Below, in pieces: positions 18,695 through 27,541 of a stretch of DNA of 64,000 bases. The notes under the pieces were generated by a model. The model worked only from the letters and a program-made list of their open reading frames with translations, was not told the origin of the DNA and made no database searches. The translations under genes and the position numbers were made by a program. This stretch comes from Bacteroidales bacterium (lineage in GTDB: Bacteria; Bacteroidota; Bacteroidia; Bacteroidales; F082). The DNA lies in assembly GCA_024709145.1 (NCBI GenBank), contig JANJXG010000010.1, positions 1-64,000 of the forward strand, read 5' to 3'. Positions within the stretch are counted from its first letter, which is position 1, and each line of letters opens with the position of its first letter.

Positions 18695-18716
18695 TTTGCT
18701 ACTTATTAAATTTCAA

Positions 18717-19505
18717 TTATTTCAATAACTGACCGTCTGTTTTTATATCTCCTAGCGGATAGAAAGGAAACATATTGTCTTCCATCCACTTATTTGCATC
18801 TGTAGGCGTCATCTTCCAACCGGAGTTGCAATTTGAAACGATTTCCACAAAAGAAAGTCCGGGCTTTTTATCTCTTTGATTTTCGAAAGCTTTTTTAATG
18901 GCTTTTTTTGCTTTTCTCACCGCAGCCGGAGTGTGCACAGCCTGACGTGTTACAAAATAAGTTCCGGGTAATTGTGCAACCAATTCAGTGATCTTGAGTG
19001 GGTTGCCCATCATTTCCACTTCTCTGCCATAAGGTGAGGTGGACGATTTCATACCCGGCAGTGTTGTTGGTGCCATCTGACCTCCTGTCATACCGTAAAT
19101 TCCATTGTTGACAAAGATGATCACAATTTTCTCGCCTCTGTTGCAGGCGTGGATGGTTTCAGCAGTTCCGATTGCGGCAAGGTCGCCATCACCCTGGTAA
19201 GTGAAAACGATTTTCTCCGGCCAAACCCGTTTAATCCCTGTTGCAACTGCCGGTGCACGGCCATGAGCAGCCTGAGTCATGTCAATATTCATAAACTCAT
19301 AAGCGAGCACGGAACAGCCTACAGGTGCAACGCCAATCGTAATCTCATCAAGACCAAGCTCTTCAAGTACTTCCATGGTGATGCGGTGAGCAGTACCATG
19401 ACCGCAGCCGGGGCAATAGCTCAACGACTTATCTGTCATCAGATCAGTTTTTTTGTAAACCAGATTTTCAGGTTTAATAATATCTTCGAGTGTTACTGTC
19501 GACAT
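18717..19505 (-). CDS. 2-oxoacid:ferredoxin oxidoreductase, beta subunit (TPP-binding)
   Basis: 262 residues, the thiamine diphosphate-binding subunit. CPGCGHGTAHR near 32-42 is typical of the beta subunits. GDGDLAAIGTAETIHACNRG followed by NNGIYGMTGGQ is the Mg2+/TPP motif of the family. This short form has no C-terminal extra cluster domain, as in Kor and Vor beta subunits. The gene lies between alpha and gamma with gaps of 3 and 22 bases. It catalyses oxidative decarboxylation of a 2-oxoacid with transfer to CoA and reduction of ferredoxin. Confidence 0.95.
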   Translation of the reverse strand: MSTVTLEDIIKPENLVYKKTDLMTDKSLSYCPGCGHGTAHRITMEVLEELGLDEITIGVAPVGCSVLAYEFMNIDMTQAAHGRAPAVATGIKRVWPEKIVFTYQGDGDLAAIGTAETIHACNRGEKIVIIFVNNGIYGMTGGQMAPTTLPGMKSSTSPYGREVEMMGNPLKITELVAQLPGTYFVTRQAVHTPAAVRKAKKAIKKAFENQRDKKPGLSFVEIVSNCNSGWKMTPTDANKWMEDNMFPFYPLGDIKTDGQLLK

Positions 19506-19508
19506 GTC

Positions 19509-20594
19509 TTATTCTCCTATAATTTTTTCTTCCATCGCATGTAATACTTCTTCCGGCGAGTGGACAATACCTCCGTAACGTCCGAAATGCCCTACTTTGG
19601 CACAGCCTTTCACCGAAAGCATGACGTCTTCAACCATTTGTCCGGCACTCATTTCCACTGCAAGCCAACCTTTTACACCTTTTTTACACAAGGCAGCCAT
19701 CTCTTTTCCGGGGAAGGGGAAAAGGCTGATCAACCGAAACAAGCCAGCTTTTATGCCTTTAGCCCTGGCAAGCTGAACAGCTTTTTGAGCAATTCGGGCA
19801 CTTGAGCCGTAAGCAACAAAGATGTATTCGGCATCATCACAGTCAATCAATTCATACCGAACCTCATTTTCGGAAATGATGCGGTATTTCTCCTGAAGGT
19901 GATGATTGTGTTCTTCCATTTTGTGCGAATCAAGGTCGAGAGAAGTGATAATCCTCCGTTGGGTGCCTTTTTTCTTGCCAGTCGTAGCCCAGGGGTATTT
20001 CGCGGTGATTTCTTCGTCAGTCATGCGGGGTATCGGATCGAAAAGCTCAACTTTTTCCATCATCTGCCCAATCACCCCGTCGGATAATATCAACACAGCG
20101 ATACGGTATTTGAAGGCGAGTTCAAAACCAAGTTTAACAAAATCTGACATTTCCTGAACGGATGCCGGCGCAAGCACAATCTGCCGATAGTCGCCATGTC
20201 CGCCCCCTTTGGTGCTTTGGAAATAATCTGCCTGTGAAGGTTGTATTGTCCCCAGACCCGGACCGCCACGCACCACATTGGCATAAACACAAGGCAATTC
20301 AGACCCGGCAATGTAGGAAAGCCCTTCCTGCTTGAGGCTGATGCCGGGGGAAGACGATGAAGTCATGACCTTTTTTCCGGCTCCTGCAGCTCCGTAAACC
20401 ATGTTAATAGCTGCCACTTCACTCTCGGCTTGCAACACTACCATTCCCGTGCGTTCCCAGGGCTTTTCAGCCATAAGGTATTCAATCACTTCAGATTGTG
20501 GTGTGATAGGGTAGCCAAAGTAAGCATCAGCGCCGGCGCGGATAGCTGCCTCAGCCAATGCCTCATTTCCTTTCATTAATTTTAATTCTCCCAT
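19509..20594 (-). CDS. 2-oxoacid:ferredoxin oxidoreductase, alpha subunit (VorB/KorA-type)
   Basis: 361 residues, the pyrimidine-binding subunit. The beginning KLMKGNEALAEAAIRAGADA and FGYPITPQSE match VorB/KorA. GVIGQMMEKVE and LFRLISLFPFPGKE in the second half belong to domain II. Substrate may be 2-oxoisovalerate-type or 2-oxoglutarate; Bacteroidota members are often annotated as 3-methyl-2-oxobutanoate dehydrogenase. The enzyme is oxygen-sensitive in characterised relatives, supporting an anaerobic lifestyle. It follows the ferredoxin gene by 28 bases. Confidence 0.93.
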   Translation of the reverse strand: MGELKLMKGNEALAEAAIRAGADAYFGYPITPQSEVIEYLMAEKPWERTGMVVLQAESEVAAINMVYGAAGAGKKVMTSSSSPGISLKQEGLSYIAGSELPCVYANVVRGGPGLGTIQPSQADYFQSTKGGGHGDYRQIVLAPASVQEMSDFVKLGFELAFKYRIAVLILSDGVIGQMMEKVELFDPIPRMTDEEITAKYPWATTGKKKGTQRRIITSLDLDSHKMEEHNHHLQEKYRIISENEVRYELIDCDDAEYIFVAYGSSARIAQKAVQLARAKGIKAGLFRLISLFPFPGKEMAALCKKGVKGWLAVEMSAGQMVEDVMLSVKGCAKVGHFGRYGGIVHSPEEVLHAMEEKIIGE

Positions 20595-20622
20595 GATTTT
20601 CCTGATTTTTTGCTTACCCTTA

Positions 20623-20847
20623 TCAGAGTTTTAATTTATACACTGTGATTACTCCATCGGGGCAAACAATGGCGCAGTTGGCGCAACCGATGCATTCATC
20701 CGGAAGCTCCATATAAGCGAAATTATACCCTTTCCCATTGACTTCTTTTGCCAGGGCAATGACCGAAGTAGGGCAGGCAGGCAGGCAAACCCCGCATCCT
20801 TTACACTTTGCTTCGTCCACTACGATGGCACCTTTGACTTTAGCCAT
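20623..20847 (-). CDS. 4Fe-4S ferredoxin-type delta subunit of the 2-oxoacid oxidoreductase
   Basis: 74-residue protein with two classic clusters, CKGCGVCLPACP and CIGCANCAIVCP, the 2[4Fe-4S] arrangement. First gene of the four-gene operon; it carries electrons from the TPP site towards free ferredoxin. The order ferredoxin-alpha-beta-gamma matches the Vor/Kor operons of Bacteroidota. A perfect -7 box lies 30 bases upstream. Confidence 0.95.
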   Translation of the reverse strand: MAKVKGAIVVDEAKCKGCGVCLPACPTSVIALAKEVNGKGYNFAYMELPDECIGCANCAIVCPDGVITVYKLKL

Positions 20848-20877
20848 ATCTTAATTTTTTGATTTTTTATTAAGTTG

Positions 20878-20885
20878 CAAATTTA
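20878..20885 (-). promoter_or_regulatory. -7 box of the 2-oxoacid oxidoreductase operon
   Basis: TAAATTTG on the minus strand, 30 bases before the ferredoxin ATG. No -33 TTG in the usual 17-23 base window. Confidence 0.45.
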
Positions 20886-21016
20886 CTGAATCAATCAAAG
20901 CCGGATGGCCGGTGACGACTTCTATTTGCTTGTAAATGTCTTATTTATAATAGGTTTAAATAGTTATAATGTTCTGTTCACGTCAGGTTGCTGTATAGTT
21001 TGATAGTACGAAAATT

Positions 21017-22336
21017 TCAGCTTGTCGGATGATCAGCTTTAAACTGTTGCAAACGTTTTTCAAGGTCTCCAAACTGACTGTGCTGAATGAGCGAAGTGCA
21101 GGCCCTGATGCCTTCGTGCCTTTCACTCCCTGTAATGTCGAGCGAGATGGCACTGATACCGTAATAAAGCATCTCTTCCAACAATGCCACTCCTGTAAAT
21201 CCGGGATAAGAATAGGTAAAATAAAACCCATCCGCAATGGGTTTGTCTTCATCTTTGTCATAGACGATGTTGAAGCCATTGTCAGTAAAAAGTTTTTTCA
21301 TGACGGCAGCCTTTTCACCATATTCTTTAACTTCCTCCACAAAGTTAAACCTGCCTTCATTGGCAGCTTTCAGGATTGCTGTCAAACCATGTTGTGCGGA
21401 GTGTGAAGTGCCTGAACTTAAGGGATAAAGGGTTCCGTAAATCATGGTGTAACCAAACTGATCGTTCGGATAAAATCGCTTTAGATCGGGATAACGAGTT
21501 TGATACATTACATCGCTGATCACCATCATGCCTATCCTTTCGCCGGCATAGCTGAATGCTTTTGAACTGGAAATGAACAGGATATATTTATTTGTGTAAT
21601 TAGCCACCGATGGTTGATAGGGAGGCTGACCAGGTTTGCTGAAATCCTGCCTGAAATCCATGCCGAAATAGGCCAGGTCTTCCATGATCACGATGTCGTA
21701 GGCATTGGCAAGATCACCAATGATTTTAAGTTCTTTTTCAGTGAAGCATATCCATGAAGGATTATTGGGATTGCTATACAAGATTGAATGAATGTGACCT
21801 TTATCAAGGTATGATTTCAATTTGTCGTATAGTTTATCACCGCGGAAATTGTAAACATCAAAACTTTCAAAGGGGAGATTCAGCACCCTGTGCTGTTGTT
21901 TGTGGACAGGGAACCCCGGGTCGATAAATAATGTTGTGTTACGTTTTTCACAAATTCGACTCAGCGTCAGAAAGCTGGCAAACCCACCTTGCATGCTGCC
22001 AACTGTAGGAATACAGCCTTCAGGGCTCACTTCAACATTCATAAAAAGCTTGACAAACCTCGAAATTTCGTTTTTTAATTCCGGTATGCCGTGAATGTCC
22101 GGATATACGGCAGCTACACCTCTTTTGAGAGCATCTATCTGTCCTTCAATACCTGCCTTTGCTGGTGGTAGTCCTGGAATACCCATTTCCATCCGGATAA
22201 ATTTTTCACCGGAGGCTTGTTCGATGTTGTCGATCAGTTTTTTAATTTCCCTGATTGAGGCTTTGCCCGGGCTGCTAAGTCCGCTTTCTTTGATTTTTTG
22301 CGATACAATTGAATAATCAATCGGTGTAATTTTCAT
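21017..22336 (-). CDS. Class I/II aminotransferase
   Basis: PLP-dependent fold type I aminotransferase of 439 residues. Motifs include YSNPNNPSW at about 187-195 for cofactor binding, the Asp in IMEDLAYFGM at about 217-226, and the Schiff-base Lys259 in SSSKAFSYAGERIG. The size and the N-terminal stretch MEMGIPGLPPA suggest the group that includes aspartate, alanine and aromatic aminotransferases; substrate cannot be fixed. It lies between the acyl-CoA synthetase pair and the ferredoxin oxidoreductase operon on the same strand, so a role in feeding 2-oxoacids to the oxidoreductase is plausible (inference). It has its own strong promoter. Confidence 0.9.
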   Translation of the reverse strand: MKITPIDYSIVSQKIKESGLSSPGKASIREIKKLIDNIEQASGEKFIRMEMGIPGLPPAKAGIEGQIDALKRGVAAVYPDIHGIPELKNEISRFVKLFMNVEVSPEGCIPTVGSMQGGFASFLTLSRICEKRNTTLFIDPGFPVHKQQHRVLNLPFESFDVYNFRGDKLYDKLKSYLDKGHIHSILYSNPNNPSWICFTEKELKIIGDLANAYDIVIMEDLAYFGMDFRQDFSKPGQPPYQPSVANYTNKYILFISSSKAFSYAGERIGMMVISDVMYQTRYPDLKRFYPNDQFGYTMIYGTLYPLSSGTSHSAQHGLTAILKAANEGRFNFVEEVKEYGEKAAVMKKLFTDNGFNIVYDKDEDKPIADGFYFTYSYPGFTGVALLEEMLYYGISAISLDITGSERHEGIRACTSLIQHSQFGDLEKRLQQFKADHPTS

Positions 22337-22400
22337 GTTATTATTATTTCGCTAGATGTGAATGTTTTAGGTAAAAACAATCTCATTGTTAGCATTTGCA

Positions 22401-22433
22401 CAAATATATTAAAAAGCTCAATATGACCGCAAA
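22401..22433 (-). promoter_or_regulatory. Promoter of the aminotransferase gene
   Basis: On the minus strand TTTG (22430-22433), 21 bases, then TATATTTG (22401-22408), a close match to the Bacteroidota consensus; leader of about 60 bases. Confidence 0.7.
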
Positions 22434-22522
22434 CGATTGCGTTATTTTACTAATTTAGAATGATTTTACAACAGCAAGCCAAAAATGACCTTTTTAGCTG
22501 ACTTCAGAGAATGATCCTGAAC

Positions 22523-23209
22523 TCATTTTTTCTTTCCTGAAAGACTGAGCAATATTCCGAGTGCTATGCCCAGTAAGGCTGCAAACAAAACTTGTATCTG
22601 TTCCGGCAGGAGAAAAGTGATGGTGTGGGCAGGAATCCAAAAGAAAGGGATGGTTTTTTTGAAAACAAAATTCCATTGTCTGTCCCAATCAAGTGAGTTG
22701 AAGTGTTTTCGGAATTCGATTGGTGAAAGCAAGCCTGAAATACTTCCTCCAGTAGATTGAATGTGCATATCAGTGATTTTATGCAAGGTCATCATAACCG
22801 GGGCATAAATGAGATTCATGGCTGTGCTGATGCTGAAAGCAACGCCTAGTTTTTCCTGACTAATTCCGCCTTTCAAAGCTATGCCGGCTTCAGTAAACCC
22901 CAGATAGGCGAGAAAGGCCGGTGTGCCGGACGAAAAGATTACAAATGCCATTTTGATTGTAAGGCCAAGAAAACCCCATACGATCGCTCTGGGCATCAGT
23001 CCAAATCCTTGTGCATTGTACTGCCCGCTGCGCAGTCTCAGTGCCAGTGACTCGCCAAAGGTGGCCAGCAAGGCAAATTTTATAAAACTCATCCACATGC
23101 CATGTTCCCGGTTGAAACTGTTGTAGAGCTCTGCAAGAGGCGGCCAGAATGCAATCGCGCATACAACTGACAGTACAATGGTCACAACCATGAAGTCACT
23201 TTTTTTCAT
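22523..23209 (-). CDS. Membrane protein of unknown function, possibly Mpv17/PMP22-related
   Basis: 228 residues with four or more hydrophobic stretches (about 7-24, 40-56, 75-110, 195-222) joined by polar loops. The segment WNFVFKKTIPFFWIPAHTIT followed by FLLPEQ resembles the conserved end of the Mpv17/PMP22 membrane family (W-x-NF...P), but I am not sure of this. The stop lies seven bases before the ACD gene on the transcript (the ACD stop is at 23216 and this gene starts at 23209), so the two are co-transcribed. A channel or transporter for acids or a coupling partner are both possible. Confidence 0.7.
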   Translation of the reverse strand: MKKSDFMVVTIVLSVVCAIAFWPPLAELYNSFNREHGMWMSFIKFALLATFGESLALRLRSGQYNAQGFGLMPRAIVWGFLGLTIKMAFVIFSSGTPAFLAYLGFTEAGIALKGGISQEKLGVAFSISTAMNLIYAPVMMTLHKITDMHIQSTGGSISGLLSPIEFRKHFNSLDWDRQWNFVFKKTIPFFWIPAHTITFLLPEQIQVLFAALLGIALGILLSLSGKKK

Positions 23210-23215
23210 CTTACG

Positions 23216-25273
23216 CTATTTTTCAATTCTGATGCGGGCATCCACGGCTGTAACTCCTTTGCTTGTGCCGAGTAAGGGATTTAAGTCCATTTCGGCGATT
23301 TCAGGTGCAGCTTCGAGAAGGGCAGATAGTTTGACCAGGATCGTCTCAAAGGCTTTAATGTCAATGGATTGTTGCCCCCGCACTCCTTGCAGTAAAGGAA
23401 AACTTCTGAGTTTTTTAATCATTTCACCAGCAGTGATTTGGTCAATTGGCAAAAGTTCGGAAGACACATCTTTGAGTACTTCAATAAAGATTCCTCCAAG
23501 TCCGCATAGCAACATATGTCCGAAGAGGCCTTCTTTTTTTGCACCTGCGAAAAGCTCTAGTCCTGAAAGCATCGGTTGTATCATTAAAGCATGGGTGTCT
23601 TTGATCCTGATCATTCGTTCAAATTCCTGTTTCACTTGATGAACATCCAGTACATTTAAAACTACACCGCCAACGTCTGATTTGTGTACGGGGCCAACCA
23701 CTTTCATGACCACCGGAAAACCCAGCCGCTGTGCCTCTGTGATTGCCGCATCCTGACTCGTCACAACAGCTTCGCCGGCACGTTGAATACCGGCAGCATC
23801 CAGCAGAACCTGAACTTTTTCGGGTGTCAGGTAGCCATTTTGACTTGAATCAATCACTTCGCGGATTTGTATATAATCAACCGGTAGTTGCTGAGGCGGT
23901 GTTAATTGAGGTTTTGCCGTATGATAAACTCTTGAGATGGCATTGCCTAAAATGGCCTCGTCAGGAAAGTTGATTCGGTTTTTTGATAGAAAGAAAGCAA
24001 CTTCTTCTGCTGCCGTAACAATTGAAGGTAAAACCGGGTATATGGGCTTGGTGCCTGACCTCATTTTTTGGTCGAGAAGATCGTATACATCGAAAATTCG
24101 TGTCAATCCTGGTGTTCCAAAAATAACGACCATACCATCAATTTGGGGGAAGTCATTTTCGATGGCATCAATGATTTGTCCAAGTTGCGCAGCAGTTCCG
24201 GTAGCCAGAAAATCAACCGGATTCGCTACAGATGATCCGGGAAATAGTTTTTCTTTCAGCTGCTCAGCTGCTATTCCTTCAAGATGAGGAACTTCCATTC
24301 CTCCTGCCGATAGCGCATCAGTAAGCATCACGGCCGGACCGCCGGCATGCGTGATAATGGCGATTTTTTTGCCTTTCAGTTCGGGATGCATAAAAAGTGA
24401 GGCAACGGCGATGAGGTCTTCACGGCCGAAGCATCGCACGATTCCAGCCTTTCGAAAAAGGGCATCAACGGCCAGGTCGGGGCTGGCCAGTGCTCCTGTG
24501 TGTGAGGAAGCAGCCCTGCTTCCGGCTTCACTGCTTCCAGCTTTGATGGCGGCAATGCGACAGCCTTTTGAGATCAGTGAACGTGCGTGTTTTAAAAGCA
24601 AATCCGGGCGCGAAATGGTTTCCATATAAAGGAGCTTCACCATAGCGTCTTTTTCCGGATCAAAATGCTCGTCCATGTGTTGTAAAATCTGTTCGATACC
24701 CATCTGAGCTGAGTTGCCCACTGAGTATACATTGGCAAAACGAAGTCCTTTGGGGATGCCTGCTTCCATGATAAAGCAAGCCGTAGCGCCTGAGCTTGAA
24801 ATGAAATCGCAGCCTTTTGGCGTAAGTTCCGGAATTGGCCAGGTAAAGATGCTATGGTGTTGCGGGGTAAGAATACCAACGCAGTTTGGACCGATCAATG
24901 AGCCTCCAACCGCATTAATGGATGCTACGATTCTGTCTTCGAGTATCTTACCCTCAATGCTTTCTTCGCTGAAACCTGCTGACAAAATGATGAAAGCCCT
25001 GGTTTTTTTATGGGTAATCAGTTCGTCAACCAGGTCAGGGACAAAACGAGCAGCAATGGCAATCACAGCCAGGTCGCAATCGGGTAGGTGATGTGGATCA
25101 GGATAACTGTTGATTCCCTGAACCATCGTTTCTTTGGGGTTTAGTACGTAAATCTTACCTCTGAAACCGCCATCAATCAGGTTTTTGAGAACCTTTCCGC
25201 CGGGTTTGCTGACGTCGTTTGATCCGCCAACAACAACAATACTCTCGGGATGGGTTAGTTGCTTTGTAATCAT
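23216..25273 (-). CDS. ADP-forming acyl-CoA synthetase, fused alpha-beta (ACD)
   Basis: 685 residues, NDP-forming acetate/acyl-CoA ligase. It turns acyl-CoA, ADP and phosphate into acid, CoA and ATP, conserving energy by substrate-level phosphorylation. The CoA-binding domain starts IVVVGGSND at 12-20. The phospho-carrying His258 is in SSHTGALAS. The middle has the succinyl-CoA-synthetase-like ligase domain (IITHAGGPAVM). The C-terminal ATP-grasp part (about 470-685) includes GFPVVMKVVGP and DLNPL. Archaeal enzymes often split this into two subunits; here both are in one chain. It starts 7 bases upstream of the unknown membrane gene. Confidence 0.93.
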   Translation of the reverse strand: MITKQLTHPESIVVVGGSNDVSKPGGKVLKNLIDGGFRGKIYVLNPKETMVQGINSYPDPHHLPDCDLAVIAIAARFVPDLVDELITHKKTRAFIILSAGFSEESIEGKILEDRIVASINAVGGSLIGPNCVGILTPQHHSIFTWPIPELTPKGCDFISSSGATACFIMEAGIPKGLRFANVYSVGNSAQMGIEQILQHMDEHFDPEKDAMVKLLYMETISRPDLLLKHARSLISKGCRIAAIKAGSSEAGSRAASSHTGALASPDLAVDALFRKAGIVRCFGREDLIAVASLFMHPELKGKKIAIITHAGGPAVMLTDALSAGGMEVPHLEGIAAEQLKEKLFPGSSVANPVDFLATGTAAQLGQIIDAIENDFPQIDGMVVIFGTPGLTRIFDVYDLLDQKMRSGTKPIYPVLPSIVTAAEEVAFFLSKNRINFPDEAILGNAISRVYHTAKPQLTPPQQLPVDYIQIREVIDSSQNGYLTPEKVQVLLDAAGIQRAGEAVVTSQDAAITEAQRLGFPVVMKVVGPVHKSDVGGVVLNVLDVHQVKQEFERMIRIKDTHALMIQPMLSGLELFAGAKKEGLFGHMLLCGLGGIFIEVLKDVSSELLPIDQITAGEMIKKLRSFPLLQGVRGQQSIDIKAFETILVKLSALLEAAPEIAEMDLNPLLGTSKGVTAVDARIRIEK

Positions 25274-25311
25274 TTTGCCTTTTTTGCTGTTTGTAAATTA
25301 ACAATATGTGG

Positions 25312-25319
25312 CAAAAGTA
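25312..25319 (-). promoter_or_regulatory. -7 box of the ACD gene
   Basis: TACTTTTG on the minus strand, 38 bases before ATG 25273. No -33 TTG at the standard distance. Confidence 0.45.
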
Positions 25320-25368
25320 TACAATTGCTGTCGGCTGACTATCCTTTGTGATGAATTTAGAATGATTC

Positions 25369-25396
25369 AAAAAAAAAAGCAGGCTGATAGCCTGCT
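25369..25396 (-). terminator. Rho-independent terminator after the DegV-DAK2 gene
   Basis: Minus strand: an eight-pair stem (AGCAGGCT/AGCCTGCT), three-base loop, then ten T. It begins 25 bases past the stop at 25422. Confidence 0.9.
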
Positions 25397-25421
25397 AAAC
25401 AAGATATTTTATTATTCTAAC

Positions 25422-27215
25422 TTATCGAAGCAAAACAGAAAGTGCTACAACACCTGTACCAACATTTGCTGCCAACACCGGCGAAGCCTGATTGATAAAT
25501 ACTGGTTTTTGACCTGTAACAGCTTCCATTTGACTGGCATACCAGTTAGCAGCCTCGAGGTTGGCAGAGTGTGTAATGGCATAACCCCACACAGCCTGAT
25601 CACCGATGAATCTTTTCATCTCCTGCATCACCATTTGCATGCTTGATTTTTCGGAGAAAGGCTTCCCAAATACTTCGGTCTTGCCATGGTTGAGAACTGT
25701 AACAATCGGCTTAATACCCAAGAGCTTTCCAAGAAGCCCTTTACTTTGGCTGACGCGACCGCTTCTGACCATAAATTTCATGGTTCGGGAGGTTACGAGT
25801 ATTTTTGACTTCGCTGTCCAGGTTTCCATTTCCGCAACAATCTCATCGTGGCTTTTCCCATCAGCGATGGCTTCAGCAGTTCTCAACACGACCAAACCCA
25901 AGCCGCTCGACAGTCTTTTACTGTCGACAACCGAAATCTTTTTCTTTGATTCTTCCATTGCCTTTCTGGAGGCATTCAGGCTATTTTGCCAGGTTCCGCT
26001 CATCCCGGATGAAATATGAACTCCAATTACCGAATCGAAATGAGAAGAAAGGTAATTATACCGGTTTACGAATTCCGGAAAAGTAGGTTGTGCACTGGTG
26101 GGATGCACTTTAGATGTTTCAAGTTTTTTAAAAAACTGTTCAGGTTGTATTGTAATACGGTCGATGAAGAACTCATCGCCAAAATGAACTGTAAGCGGGA
26201 CGACCTGAATCTGGTATTTTTCCTGAAGGTCGTTAGGAATATCACAGGTTGAATCGGTGAGCAAACCAATAGGGTATTTCCGGTTGGAAGCAATGTCGTT
26301 TTGCATGACCATATCGTCTACCTTTTTATAGGTGATCGTTCCGATGTTGGCAATTTCCTCGAAGAGCTTCCATGGTTCATCGGTGTGAATATGAATGCGC
26401 ATTTTGGATGGCGATCCGGCAATAACCATTGAATCGCCAAAACCTTCCATCACGCGTGCAAAATCCTCTCTTTTCAGGTTGGAGCCGCTGATCATGGCTT
26501 CGGTACAAAATCGGAAGGTAATATCGTCATGACTGATTGCATCCACCGCTTCTTCAATTACGATGGCATCAGGATTGATATGTATCTCAGCCTGACCGCT
26601 TTTAAAGTAGTCAAACATGCCTTCCAGAAAAACAACAAATCCTTTGGCTCCGGCGTCCACCACACCGGCTTTTGCCAATACAGCCATTTTGCTGGTTGTG
26701 CTGTTGAGCGATTCAACAGCTTTTATCAAACCATCGAGCAACATCTTCAGAAAATCTTCAATGTGGTCTTTTAACTGGTAGATGTATTCAGCCCAATCTT
26801 TGATGACGGAAATCATCGTTCCTTCCATGGGATTGGCGATGGCTTCGTAGGCGTAACGAACAGCATTTTTCATGTATTCGGCAAATGCACTGGCCGATAA
26901 GGTTTCTTCTTCTTTGATTTCATTGCTGAAACCATATAAAAACTGTGCGAAAATGATTCCCGAATTACCACGGGCCCCTGTCAAAGCAGCATCTGCAAGT
27001 GAAATTGCCGTAAGCTTCAGGTTGGCTTGAGGTTGAGCCGCATTTACGATGCTGCGCATCGTGCTCGCAAGGTTGGTGCCAGTGTCGGCATCAGCGACCG
27101 GAAAAACGTTGATTTTATTAAGCAATTGTTGGTTTTCGAAAATACGCTGAGCGCCGGCAATGAAACTATTGTATAGCTGAATGCCATTTATTTCAGTGAT
27201 TTTGGTTTTTTCCAA
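25422..27215 (-). CDS. DAK2-DegV fusion, fatty acid kinase-like (FakA + FakB in one chain)
   Basis: 597 residues. The N-terminal DAK2 domain (about 10-205) has the nucleotide/Mg2+ motif DADTGTNL at 42-49 and GARGNSG at 80-86, as in FakA. A middle domain (about 225-305) includes GDSMVIAG and IHIHTDEPW, matching the FakA C-terminal region. The DegV domain (315-597) starts IGLLTDSTCDIP, the fatty-acid-binding FakB type. Characterised systems keep kinase and fatty-acid-binding protein apart, so this chain may phosphorylate the fatty acid held by its own DegV domain. The start is TTG 27215; no other start codon precedes the conserved region. A -7 box and a downstream terminator show a monocistronic unit. 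Confidence 0.9.
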   Translation of the reverse strand: MEKTKITEINGIQLYNSFIAGAQRIFENQQLLNKINVFPVADADTGTNLASTMRSIVNAAQPQANLKLTAISLADAALTGARGNSGIIFAQFLYGFSNEIKEEETLSASAFAEYMKNAVRYAYEAIANPMEGTMISVIKDWAEYIYQLKDHIEDFLKMLLDGLIKAVESLNSTTSKMAVLAKAGVVDAGAKGFVVFLEGMFDYFKSGQAEIHINPDAIVIEEAVDAISHDDITFRFCTEAMISGSNLKREDFARVMEGFGDSMVIAGSPSKMRIHIHTDEPWKLFEEIANIGTITYKKVDDMVMQNDIASNRKYPIGLLTDSTCDIPNDLQEKYQIQVVPLTVHFGDEFFIDRITIQPEQFFKKLETSKVHPTSAQPTFPEFVNRYNYLSSHFDSVIGVHISSGMSGTWQNSLNASRKAMEESKKKISVVDSKRLSSGLGLVVLRTAEAIADGKSHDEIVAEMETWTAKSKILVTSRTMKFMVRSGRVSQSKGLLGKLLGIKPIVTVLNHGKTEVFGKPFSEKSSMQMVMQEMKRFIGDQAVWGYAITHSANLEAANWYASQMEAVTGQKPVFINQASPVLAANVGTGVVALSVLLR

Positions 27216-27252
27216 AGCTTTAAAATTTTAGTTTTAGTGTTGTAAGCCCGTG

Positions 27253-27260
27253 CAAATATA
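27253..27260 (-). promoter_or_regulatory. -7 box of the DegV-DAK2 gene
   Basis: TATATTTG on the minus strand, 37 bases before the TTG start at 27215; no clear -33 element. Confidence 0.45.
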
Positions 27261-27478
27261 GGATTTACTCATTACATAGTTTTCTTTTGATACGTCTCTT
27301 GATGTTAATTCTATAAGTGATTTTTTTAAAAAAATGATTATCAATATTATAGCATTGATAAACAGGGTTGCATTGTTGATAACTTTTTTTTCAACCCAGA
27401 TAAAAATGAAATGTGAATTGCATAACAATTAATATTTGATCCTTCAAGCCCTTTCTTGGTCTGGTTTGTAAAGAAATA

Positions 27479-27509
27479 TTTGGTATGTAAGTGATTTCGA
27501 TTACTTTTG
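27479..27509 (+). promoter_or_regulatory. Promoter of the AsmA-like gene
   Basis: TTTG at 27479-27482, 19 bases, then TACTTTTG at 27502-27509; ATG follows 32 bases later. A near-ideal Bacteroidota housekeeping promoter. Confidence 0.75.
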
Positions 27510-27541
27510 GTTATAAATTGCAACCTCTCCGTTTGATTTCA

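Larger units (their letters stand above)
27216..27541. other. Divergent promoter region with no gene
   Basis: 326 bases between the DegV-DAK2 gene and the large AsmA-like gene. It holds a -7 box facing left (27253-27260) and a full promoter facing right (27479-27509). The AT-rich middle has a loose inverted pair GGGTTG/CAACCC around a 22-base T-rich stretch, which I consider weak. No credible reading frame. Confidence 0.6.

Noticed and set aside
27234-27428. 64-residue minus-strand frame in the divergent region
   Set aside because: Low-complexity, AT-rich translation without conserved features; the region is explained by two promoters.
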